A DNA stretch of 5,235 nt, from assembly GCA_030626465.1 (NCBI GenBank), contig DAOUOU010000185.1:1-5235 (forward strand). The letters are read 5' to 3'. Both the position numbers and the translations under genes were made by a program. Below the pieces are notes generated by a model that worked only from the letters and a program-made list of their open reading frames with translations, ran no database searches and had not been told where the DNA came from. The stretch comes from Bacteroidales bacterium. GTDB taxonomy: Bacteria > Bacteroidota > Bacteroidia > Bacteroidales > UBA10428. Positions 1-5,235 of this stretch are shown here, in pieces (within the stretch, counting starts at the first letter, position 1; each line of letters starts with the position of its first letter).

Positions 1-1689
1 GGCAATTACGATGCCGAAACCAAAAAGCAGGTGAAAAACCTGCTGGAAAACAACGAAAAAGAGTTGATCGAAAGTTTTTACCGTAACCTTGAATTCGGGA
101 CCGGAGGATTACGCGGTATTATGGGAGCAGGTACTAACCGCATGAATATTTACACCGTTGGGATGGCAACACAGGGACTTAGCAATTACATCAAAAAGAA
201 TTTTAAACAGCTCCCGGAAATTAAAGTTGCCGTAGCTCACGATTCAAGAAATAATAGCCGGCTGTATGCAGAAACAACAGCAAAGATATTTGCCGGAAAT
301 GGATTCAGGGTATTTCTTTTTGAATCGCTTCGCCCCACTCCCGAATTATCTTTTGCCATACGACACTTCGGTTGTCAGAGTGGTGTGGTGATTACTGCAT
401 CTCATAACCCTAAAGAATACAATGGCTACAAAGCCTACTGGGATGATGGCGGGCAGATCATAGAGCCTCATGATAAGAACATCATCGATGAAGCGCTGAG
501 GATAAGATCTGTAGACGAAGTTGTTTTTGAGGGAGATGAATCAAAGATCGAAATTATCGGACACGATTTTGATGAGCTTTACACCGATCAGATAAAGACT
601 TTATCCTTATCACCTGAAATTATTCAGAAGCATAAAGACATGAAGATCGTGTATACACCTATTCATGGCACAGGAGTCAAGCTTGTTCCCATGACACTTA
701 AAAAGTTTGGCTTTTCAAATATTTACAATGTACCCGAACAAGATATTTCCGATGGCAATTTCCCAACAGTCCATTCTCCCAACCCCGAAGAAACAGCAGC
801 CCTGGCAATGGCCATCAAAAAAGCCGAAGAAATTGATGCTGAACTGGTGATGGCTACCGATCCTGATGCAGACAGAGTAGGTGTTGCTGTAAAAGACAAC
901 ACCGGAAAATTTACGATTCTTAATGGAAACCAGACTGCGGCTCTTTTTATCAATTATTTGCTTACCAAATGGTCGGAGAAAGGCAAGCTCAAGGGAAAAG
1001 AGTACATTGTAAAAACTATCGTTACAACCGAATTGCTTGCAGATATCGCCAACAAATACAAGGTTTCTTATTACGATGTATTAACAGGATTTAAATACAT
1101 CGCCGATATTATGAAGCAGAAGGAGGGTAAGATGACATTTATTGGCGGTGGAGAAGAAAGTTACGGTTACCTGGCAGGTGAGTTTGTTAGAGACAAAGAT
1201 GCTGTTATTTCCTGTGCACTGATAGCAGAGACTGCAGCATGGGCGAAAGAACAGGGAAAAACCCTGTTTGAGCTATTACTTGAGGTATACAGGGAATTTA
1301 GTTTTTACAAAGAAAAACTACGTTCGGTGGTAAGAAAAGGGATAGAGGGGTCGAAAGAAATACAAGGTATGATGGAGGGATACCGGTCCACTCCTCCTAC
1401 TGCAATAAATGATTCAAACGTCATAAAAATTTGTGATTATTTAAGCGGTGAAGAAACCGATCTGACAAGCGGAAAGAAATCAACCATTGATCTTCCAAAG
1501 TCTAACGTTTTACAATTCTTTACCGAAGACGGATCAAAAATATCGATTCGACCTTCGGGTACCGAACCGAAAATAAAATACTATTTTGGTGTACGGGGCA
1601 CCCTTGAACAAACAGAAGATTATGAGAAGATAAACAAGCTGCTTGATCTCCGCATTGATAAAATAATAGAAGATCTGGGAGTGAAATAA
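1..1689 (+). CDS. Phospho-sugar mutase (phosphoglucomutase/phosphomannomutase family), 5' end outside window
   Basis: Cytoplasmic alpha-D-phosphohexomutase that interconverts hexose 1-phosphate and 6-phosphate (glucose and/or mannose) through a phosphoserine enzyme, feeding glycolysis and nucleotide-sugar synthesis. The frame is open from base 1, and the residues before the GTG at 31 (GNYDAETKKQ) look like normal family sequence, so 31 is not the true start; about 15 N-terminal residues lie upstream. All four signature loops are present, numbered from the window edge: the active-site serine loop TASHNP with Ser134 (400-402), the metal-binding loop DPDADR (859-876), the sugar-recognition loop GEESYG (1150-1167) and the C-terminal phosphate-binding loop RPSGTEPK (1549-1572). 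The N-terminal GTGGLRGIMG segment is also typical. The 562 visible residues fit a full length near 578, as in the PgcA/PGM2-like branch. No frameshift is seen. Glucose versus mannose preference cannot be decided from the sequence, so no symbol is given. Confidence 0.96.
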   Translation, partial: GNYDAETKKQVKNLLENNEKELIESFYRNLEFGTGGLRGIMGAGTNRMNIYTVGMATQGLSNYIKKNFKQLPEIKVAVAHDSRNNSRLYAETTAKIFAGNGFRVFLFESLRPTPELSFAIRHFGCQSGVVITASHNPKEYNGYKAYWDDGGQIIEPHDKNIIDEALRIRSVDEVVFEGDESKIEIIGHDFDELYTDQIKTLSLSPEIIQKHKDMKIVYTPIHGTGVKLVPMTLKKFGFSNIYNVPEQDISDGNFPTVHSPNPEETAALAMAIKKAEEIDAELVMATDPDADRVGVAVKDNTGKFTILNGNQTAALFINYLLTKWSEKGKLKGKEYIVKTIVTTELLADIANKYKVSYYDVLTGFKYIADIMKQKEGKMTFIGGGEESYGYLAGEFVRDKDAVISCALIAETAAWAKEQGKTLFELLLEVYREFSFYKEKLRSVVRKGIEGSKEIQGMMEGYRSTPPTAINDSNVIKICDYLSGEETDLTSGKKSTIDLPKSNVLQFFTEDGSKISIRPSGTEPKIKYYFGVRGTLEQTEDYEKINKLLDLRIDKIIEDLGVK

Positions 1690-1739
1690 AAAAATTCATT
1701 ATTACAGAATCATCCCTGGTTCTCTTAAACCAATATATT

Positions 1740-2156
1740 ATGAAGTCATACAGAAAAGAGCTCTGGTTCAAAACGGACCGCCGCAGAGAATTGATAAATA
1801 TTACCCCTGATGTTCAATCATGTCTTCAGGAGAGTGGAGTAAAGGAAGGAATGGTGCTGGTAAATGCCATGCACATTACAGCCAGTGTTTTCATTAACGA
1901 CGATGAATCGGGATTGCATCATGATTACGAGGTCTGGTTGGAAAAGCTTGCTCCTGAAAAACCCCACTCACAATACCGGCACAACGGATTTGAAGACAAT
2001 GCTGACGCACATCTGAAAAGAACCGTTATGGGACGCGAGGTGGTTGCTGCCATAACGGAAGGGCAGCTGGATTTCGGTCCGTGGGAACAGATCTTCTACG
2101 GTGAGTTTGACGGGAAAAGAAAGAAGAGAGTGCTGGTGAAGATTATTGGGGAATGA
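1740..2156 (+). CDS. yjbQ: YjbQ/UPF0047 family protein (secondary thiamine-phosphate synthase-type enzyme)
   Basis: Small single-domain protein of 138 residues, the usual length for UPF0047. Members of this family have been reported to have a weak, secondary thiamine-phosphate synthase activity, but the main physiological role is not settled. Visible signatures are NAMHITASVFIND (residues 42-54, His45), a His-rich stretch around HHDYEVWLEKL (60-70), EDNADAHLKR (85-94, His91), the GPWEQIFYGEFDG segment (113-125) and the C-terminal KRVLVKIIGE. The conserved histidines and acidic residues suggest a metal or phosphate site, as in family structures. The ATG at 1740 gives the expected N-terminus; no Shine-Dalgarno sequence precedes it, which is common in Bacteroidota. 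It starts 50 bases after the mutase on the same strand, with no convincing terminator or promoter between them, so co-transcription is plausible. The functional link to the mutase is unclear. Confidence 0.93.
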   Translation: MKSYRKELWFKTDRRRELINITPDVQSCLQESGVKEGMVLVNAMHITASVFINDDESGLHHDYEVWLEKLAPEKPHSQYRHNGFEDNADAHLKRTVMGREVVAAITEGQLDFGPWEQIFYGEFDGKRKKRVLVKIIGE

Positions 2157-2160
2157 TTGA

Positions 2161-2216
2161 AAGACCGAAGTCGGAAGACGGAAGTCCGAAGACGGAAGTC
2201 GGAAGACCGAAGTTTG
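2161..2216. repeat. Heptamer tandem array, eight copies of AAGWCSG-type unit
   Basis: Eight contiguous 7-base units begin four bases after the yjbQ stop codon: aagaccg, aagtcgg, aagacgg, aagtccg, aagacgg, aagtcgg, aagaccg and a degenerate aagtttg. The fourth base alternates strictly A/T, so GAC and GTC alternate every 7 bases. The C/G choice at the sixth base repeats every three units over the first seven copies. Function is unknown. From general recollection, similar purine-rich arrays occur in Bacteroidota intergenic DNA; this was not checked by search. Confidence 0.92.
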
Positions 2217-2238
2217 ATGAACTGATGAACTGATGAAT
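2215..2238. repeat. Octamer tandem repeat TGATGAAC, three copies
   Basis: Two perfect copies of tgatgaac (2215-2222, 2223-2230) are followed by a third with one change (tgatgaat, 2231-2238). It abuts the degenerate last unit of the heptamer array, overlapping it by two bases, so the two repeats form one composite low-complexity tract. No coding role is apparent on either strand. Confidence 0.8.
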
Positions 2239-2272
2239 CGATTAAATGAAGTTGCTGATGCAAGGTTGAGAG

Positions 2273-2296
2273 GTTTAGTTGTTTAGTAGTTGAGAT
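2273..2296. repeat. Degenerate octamer repeat GTTTAGTT-type, about three copies
   Basis: Units gtttagtt (2273-2280), gtttagta (2281-2288) and the diverged gttgagat (2289-2296) follow one another with period 8. A related gttgag also occurs just upstream at 2265-2270. This is the third short-period tract in the same spacer. The copies are few and imperfect, so it could be chance in T/G-rich DNA. Confidence 0.55.
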
Positions 2297-2320
2297 GTAG
2301 GTATCCGAATTAAAGTCACT

Positions 2321-2354
2321 CGCGCGCATTTGAAATGCGTGCGGAATTTATTTT
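2321..2354 (+). terminator. Probable intrinsic terminator at the convergent junction
   Basis: Bases 2321-2343 form an almost perfect palindrome centred on 2332: cgcgcgcattt pairs with aaatgcgtgcg, 11 bp with one G-U pair (2324/2340) and a GC-rich base. On the + strand it is followed by a T-rich run (2347-2354, seven of eight T). In a - strand transcript the same position becomes a C-A mismatch, and no T-run follows directly, so the structure favours stopping the yjbQ transcript. It lies four bases beyond the helicase stop codon and could still weakly stop or protect that mRNA end. Confidence 0.65.
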
Positions 2355-3763
2355 CCAAAGAAATAATCCGGAAAGTTCACAAGATAAACTTTTTCAGTAG
2401 CTCTTGTAAGTGCAGTATATAACCACCTCAGATATTCTTTATCGACTCTTTCCCTTGAGATATATCCCTGATCAATGAATACTGATTTCCATTGTCCTCC
2501 CTGTGACTTGTGGCAGGTAATCGCGTATGCATATTTAACCTGTATTGCATTAAAATACTCATTGTTCCTCACACTCTCGTATTGTTTTCTTTTAGGTTTT
2601 ATATCAGAATAATCTTCAAGAATGGTATAGAACATCTCCCTGTTTTTTTCTCCCCGAAGGGCAGGAGCTTCTTCATGCAACACATCAAGCATCAGTTTTA
2701 CTTCAATCTCAATATCATAATCCGTCAGTCGCACGGTACAATCAGCAAACCTGTAGCCATACAGATCCTGGTATTTATGAATTTTCTGTACTTCAATAAT
2801 ATCGCCGTTCGCAATAAAATCAAATTCATTTTCTTCTTTCAGCCAGAAATAATTGTTTTTTACTACCATCAATAAGTCACCCTGCACCAGTTCTTCCTCG
2901 CGCCATAATATTGAATTTCGTATACCTGCATTGAACTTGTTTGCTCGCTTATTTGAACGATTCACAACAATAGTTTCATCAATCCCGTATTCCCCATAGT
3001 TAGTTGAGATAGTATCGATCAATTCCTCCCCACCAATTCTTACCATGTCATTAAAACCTTCACAATGTAAAAGAGGCAGGGTAAAATCCTCATTTTCTAT
3101 TTTTTCTCTGACAATAGTTGCATTATACAATATTCCGGATTCCTGTTTCTGTCTGACAACCTCAATAAGGTCTTCTTTCAGGATGGTATCGGAATAGCGC
3201 CTCATGGTTTGTACACTAAGTGCCGGACTAATATCCAGTCCGACAGGAGGTAATTGTGCCGGATCTCCCACCAGTATCAATTTGCATGCCTTCCCGTTGT
3301 AAACATATTCTATCAGATCATTCAGAAGATAACCTGATCCGAATACTGATCCATCCATTTTCTGGTTGGAGATCATCGATGCCTCATCAACAATGAATAC
3401 GGTACGTGTATGCAAATTTTTATCTAACACAAATCGCCCAAATCCATCTTTGGAAGACTTTTGTCTATATATTTTTTTATGGATTGTATAAGCTGTATGA
3501 AGCGAATATGATGAAAAAATTTTTGCAGCCCTGCCTGTGGGTGCCAGCAGAACAACCTTCATCTTATACTCGGAGAGCATTTCAACGTAGGCACTTAATG
3601 ATGTTGTTTTTCCGGTTCCGGCATAACCTCCGACAATAAGCATTGCATCTTCCTCGTTTTTCAACGTGAATGCCGCTAAAGTCTCAATAAGTTTCTCTTG
3701 GGAAGGCGTCAGGGCATTCTTTACAAAAGATCGCAATTTGGCAGCAAGATGATTAACGAGCAT
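2348..3763 (-). CDS. Compact SF1B DNA helicase, RecD/Dda-like ATPase
   Basis: ATP-dependent DNA helicase of superfamily 1B, presumably a 5'-3' translocase acting in repair, recombination or replication restart. The 471 residues carry the full motif set: a possible Q-motif Gln in LTPSQEKL (18-25), Walker A GGYAGTGKTT (45-54), motif Ia APTGRAA (74-80), motif II DEAS (126-129), motif III GDPAQLPPVG (166-175), a motif IV-like EVVRQ (201-205), motif V AITCHKSQGGQW (414-425) and motif VI YTALTRATEKVYLV (449-462) with a likely arginine finger at Arg454. The segment at about 290-360 (GDLLMVVKN, FIANGDI) resembles the SH3-like 2B insertion before the UvrD_C_2 domain. It has no RecD2-type N-terminal extension, and its length is close to phage T4 Dda. 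ATG at 3763 is the first possible ATG after an in-frame TAG about 36 bases upstream. It stands alone, convergent with yjbQ and divergent from the next gene. It is probably a cellular gene rather than a phage remnant, because it sits among housekeeping genes. Confidence 0.93.
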   Translation of the reverse strand: MLVNHLAAKLRSFVKNALTPSQEKLIETLAAFTLKNEEDAMLIVGGYAGTGKTTSLSAYVEMLSEYKMKVVLLAPTGRAAKIFSSYSLHTAYTIHKKIYRQKSSKDGFGRFVLDKNLHTRTVFIVDEASMISNQKMDGSVFGSGYLLNDLIEYVYNGKACKLILVGDPAQLPPVGLDISPALSVQTMRRYSDTILKEDLIEVVRQKQESGILYNATIVREKIENEDFTLPLLHCEGFNDMVRIGGEELIDTISTNYGEYGIDETIVVNRSNKRANKFNAGIRNSILWREEELVQGDLLMVVKNNYFWLKEENEFDFIANGDIIEVQKIHKYQDLYGYRFADCTVRLTDYDIEIEVKLMLDVLHEEAPALRGEKNREMFYTILEDYSDIKPKRKQYESVRNNEYFNAIQVKYAYAITCHKSQGGQWKSVFIDQGYISRERVDKEYLRWLYTALTRATEKVYLVNFPDYFFGK

Positions 3764-3772
3764 ATCAATATC

Positions 3773-3826
3773 AATTGTGCGAATTAAACATCTAATCTAA
3801 TTTTTTTTTATAAATTCGCACCAATT
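3773..3826. repeat. Interrupted inverted repeat in the divergent spacer
   Basis: The left arm aattgtgcgaatt (3773-3785) is the reverse complement of the right arm aattcgcaccaatt (3813-3826), apart from one unpaired base (c3821). The core of eight (tgcgaatt / aattcgca) is perfect. The 27-base spacer includes a T9 run (3801-3809). The arms could be paired half-sites for a dimeric regulator or, in a helicase transcript, a leader hairpin ending nine bases before the start codon. Which one, if either, cannot be told from sequence. Confidence 0.6.
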
Positions 3827-3857
3827 CAAAGTAAGTACAAACACGTAAAATAACAAA
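3827..3857 (-). promoter_or_regulatory. Possible Bacteroidota-type promoter for the helicase gene
   Basis: On the - strand, TTTG (plus-strand caaa at 3854-3857) is followed after exactly 19 bases by TTACTTTG (plus-strand caaagtaa at 3827-3834). This matches the Bacteroidota -33 TTTG and -7 TAnnTTTG pattern at seven of eight positions in the -7 box. Transcription would begin near 3820 and leave a leader of about 55-60 bases before the ATG at 3763. The elements are short and the match imperfect. Confidence 0.35.
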
Positions 3858-3859
3858 CT

Positions 3860-4570
3860 ATGGTTCTTTTTGTGATACTTATTCTTATCGTCGCTGGTGT
3901 CTTAGGCGGAATTACAATATATTTAGTAAATAAAAAACCTGAATTAAAGAAAAAGTTTCAGATTGTATATGCAGTTTTAATTGTTTTATTAGGTCTTTTA
4001 TTAACCAAGAATATACTGGATCCTATATTCTTTAAAAAGGAAAGAATCAAAAGAGAGGATGCAACTATTGAACGACTTAAAGAAATTCGTACTGCACAAA
4101 TTGCGTACAAGGATAAGTATAGAAAATTTACAGGCAGTTTTGATACCCTCATAAACTTTGTTAAGACTGATTCTTTTGAGCTTGAAAAAATAGTACAGGT
4201 CAAACCATGGAATCAGGACTCTTTATCAAAAAAAGAAGCATTAAGAGTAGGGATTTTGAAAAAATCTGTATTATTAACACCTGTCCTGGATTCTCTTTAT
4301 AGTGATGATTATCCTGTAGACAATCTGAAAGTGATACCTTTTTCCGGAGAATCTGAATTTGTGATGGCAGCAGGTGAAGTTGAAACCGGATCACAGGTAA
4401 AGGTAAAAGTATTTGAAGCCTATGCTCTTTATGATACCCTGTTTAAAGGAATGGACAAGCAGGAAGTAATAAATTATAAAGACGAACGATACAAGCTAAT
4501 AAAATTTAACGGCGTTAAGGTTGGCTCACTTACTGAGGCAACCAATAACGCGGGTAACTGGGAAAAATAA
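3860..4570 (+). CDS. Membrane-anchored protein of unknown function
   Basis: I cannot assign a function. The 236 residues begin with a hydrophobic segment (about 2-23), a short basic loop (KKPELKKK, 25-32) and a second hydrophobic segment (about 35-49), so it is an inner-membrane protein with two N-terminal helices. Next comes a charged helical stretch (about 58-88) containing RLKEIRTAQIAYKDKYRKF (72-90), followed by a soluble domain of about 140 residues. That stretch recalls the part of pseudopilins just after the membrane helix, where an alanine/glutamine helix leads into a YK..YGKY-like turn, but no prepilin peptidase site is seen. The basic loop argues for the C-terminal domain being periplasmic; the basic residues after helix two (KKERIKR) weaken that. 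No Shine-Dalgarno sequence precedes ATG 3860. It lies 14 bases from the DUF3822 gene, probably in one operon. I recall similar unnamed proteins from other Bacteroidota. Confidence 0.85.
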   Translation: MVLFVILILIVAGVLGGITIYLVNKKPELKKKFQIVYAVLIVLLGLLLTKNILDPIFFKKERIKREDATIERLKEIRTAQIAYKDKYRKFTGSFDTLINFVKTDSFELEKIVQVKPWNQDSLSKKEALRVGILKKSVLLTPVLDSLYSDDYPVDNLKVIPFSGESEFVMAAGEVETGSQVKVKVFEAYALYDTLFKGMDKQEVINYKDERYKLIKFNGVKVGSLTEATNNAGNWEK

Positions 4571-4572
4571 AT

Positions 4573-4577
4573 AGAGG
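4573..4577 (+). promoter_or_regulatory. Shine-Dalgarno-like AGAGG before the DUF3822 gene
   Basis: AGAGG lies seven bases before the ATG at 4585 and supports that start. It is the only clear purine-rich ribosome binding site in the window; the starts at 1740 and 3860 lack one, as is common in Bacteroidota. Confidence 0.5.
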
Positions 4578-4584
4578 TCTTCCT

Positions 4585-5235
4585 ATGCCTGAAATCAACC
4601 TGGTTGATCAATCCTTACAAAACTATCATAACAAAACTGAAATATCCATTCAGGTAAGCCTGAGTGGATTTTCTTTTTGTATTTACTCTGCAGTGGACAA
4701 AACCATCAGGGCATTTCGTAATTATAAATTTGCCAACGCAGTATTACAGGAAGACATCTTAAACAAGACCGATGAAATTCTTAACAAAGATGAATTATTG
4801 AGAATACCGCATATGAAAGCCAAGGTGATTTTCGTGAGCAGAAAATCAACTATGGTTCCTTTTGAATTTTTCAGTATCGATCAACTTAAGCAATTGCTTG
4901 AGTTCAATCACCCAATTGAAGATCTGGAAGAAATCCATTACAATGATATCCAATTCATTGAATCATGTCTTGTTTTTGCCCTGCCTTCCTATTTTGCCGG
5001 TATGATCACTGAAAAAATAAAAAATGTGAGTTTTTACAACCAGGCTGCACCTTTGTTGTTATACGCTTCCAGACTTATTAACAAGGATAAGGATACCGGT
5101 ATTTTGATCAATCTAAACAAAGAGTTCTTCGATATTGTTGTTATACAAGACGGATCCCTGAAGCTCATCAATACTTTTCTGTACATCAATTCAATTGATC
5201 TGCTTTACTTTATTCTTTACGTGTGCAAGCAATTA
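4585..5235 (+). CDS. DUF3822 family protein, 3' end outside window
   Basis: The frame is open from ATG 4585 to the window edge (217 codons, no stop), so the protein is C-terminally incomplete; family members are usually roughly 260-290 residues. It matches the pattern of DUF3822, an uncharacterised family largely confined to Bacteroidota. An N-terminal part begins with a strand-rich stretch (EISIQVSLSGFSFCIY, residues 19-34), and a central part contains SCLVFALPSYF (128-138). A later repeat of the same fold runs through GILINLNKEFFDIVVIQDG (172-190) and then LINTFLYINSIDLLYFILYV (194-213). The paired beta-hairpin layout (short strands then D/G turns) resembles the actin/Hsp70-like ATPase fold seen in PilM and GspL; that comparison is recalled and inferred, not proven. 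No signal peptide is seen, so it is probably cytosolic. It follows the membrane protein after 14 bases. In related genomes I recall rsmD and coaD nearby, which may lie just to the right. Confidence 0.85.
   Translation, partial: MPEINLVDQSLQNYHNKTEISIQVSLSGFSFCIYSAVDKTIRAFRNYKFANAVLQEDILNKTDEILNKDELLRIPHMKAKVIFVSRKSTMVPFEFFSIDQLKQLLEFNHPIEDLEEIHYNDIQFIESCLVFALPSYFAGMITEKIKNVSFYNQAAPLLLYASRLINKDKDTGILINLNKEFFDIVVIQDGSLKLINTFLYINSIDLLYFILYVCKQL

Noticed and set aside
723..953. Minus-strand open frame of 76 codons inside the mutase gene
   Set aside because: It is antisense to a well-conserved enzyme including its metal-binding loop; the product is Ser/Ala-rich shadow sequence with no recognisable domain.
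1706..1723. Seven-base-pair hairpin (agaatca / tggttct) between the mutase and yjbQ
   Set aside because: It has one G-U pair, a low GC stem and no following T-run, so it is too weak to call a terminator.
1520..1771. Minus-strand open frame of 83 codons spanning the mutase end and yjbQ start
   Set aside because: It overlaps two clear genes on the other strand and resembles no protein family.
2096..2329. Minus-strand open frame of 77 codons across the repeat spacer
   Set aside because: Its sequence is mostly the translated heptamer and octamer repeats (RSSDFRLRTSVFRLRS), so it is a repeat artefact rather than a gene.
2510..2875. Plus-strand open frame of 121 codons inside the helicase gene
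   Set aside because: It is antisense to conserved helicase coding sequence, and its Phe/Ile-rich composition is typical of a reverse-frame shadow.
3406..3639. Plus-strand open frame of 77 codons inside the helicase gene
   Set aside because: It lies antisense to the Walker A to motif II region; no family resemblance.
3798..3818. Candidate -7 boxes (TAATTTTT at 3798, TAAATTCG at 3811) for the membrane protein gene
   Set aside because: Each matches the TAnnTTTG pattern at only seven of eight positions, and neither has a good TTTG at the expected upstream distance; in such AT-rich DNA this is expected by chance.
3958..4394. Two minus-strand open frames (81 and 64 codons) opposite the membrane protein gene
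   Set aside because: Both lie antisense to the 236-residue gene, which has a sensible membrane and soluble domain layout; the antisense products look random.
1..5235. CRISPR array, tRNA/rRNA, insertion sequence, toxin-antitoxin or anti-phage system
   Set aside because: No spaced repeats, cloverleaf-like sequence, transposase motifs, or paired small toxin/antitoxin genes were seen; the helicase alone is not evidence for a defence system.

Overview
The window looks like an ordinary chromosomal stretch of a Bacteroidota genome, probably close to Bacteroidales. Three things point there: the DUF3822 family and the compact RecD/Dda-like helicase beside it, both of which I know mainly from Bacteroidota; Shine-Dalgarno sequences that are mostly absent; and AT-rich spacers carrying sequences resembling the Bacteroidota TTTG / TAnnTTTG promoter. 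This taxonomic call rests on recalled family knowledge, not on a search.

Layout, left to right. (1) The 3' 97% or so of a phospho-sugar mutase gene on the + strand runs in from the left edge to 1689. (2) After 50 bases, a YjbQ/UPF0047 gene (1740-2156, +) follows, possibly co-transcribed. (3) The convergent spacer 2157-2347 holds three short tandem-repeat tracts in a row (heptamer, octamer, degenerate octamer) and then an 11-bp hairpin that fits a terminator for the + strand genes. (4) A compact SF1B helicase gene (2348-3763, -) lies on the opposite strand. (5) The divergent spacer 3764-3859 contains a long interrupted inverted repeat, a T9 run and a possible promoter for the helicase. (6) A two-gene + strand unit follows: a membrane-anchored protein of unknown function (3860-4570) and a DUF3822 protein (4585-5235) that runs off the right edge.

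The enzymes suggest housekeeping roles: hexose-phosphate interconversion for glycan and envelope precursors, a small enzyme linked to thiamine phosphate, and DNA or replication maintenance. The last two genes are uncharacterised but appear to belong to families conserved across Bacteroidota. I see no mobile element, CRISPR array, RNA gene, defence system or toxin-antitoxin pair. The parts most worth a second look are the nested repeat pattern at 2161-2216, the inverted repeat at 3773-3826 that would lie in the helicase leader, and the uncharacterised membrane protein / DUF3822 pair.
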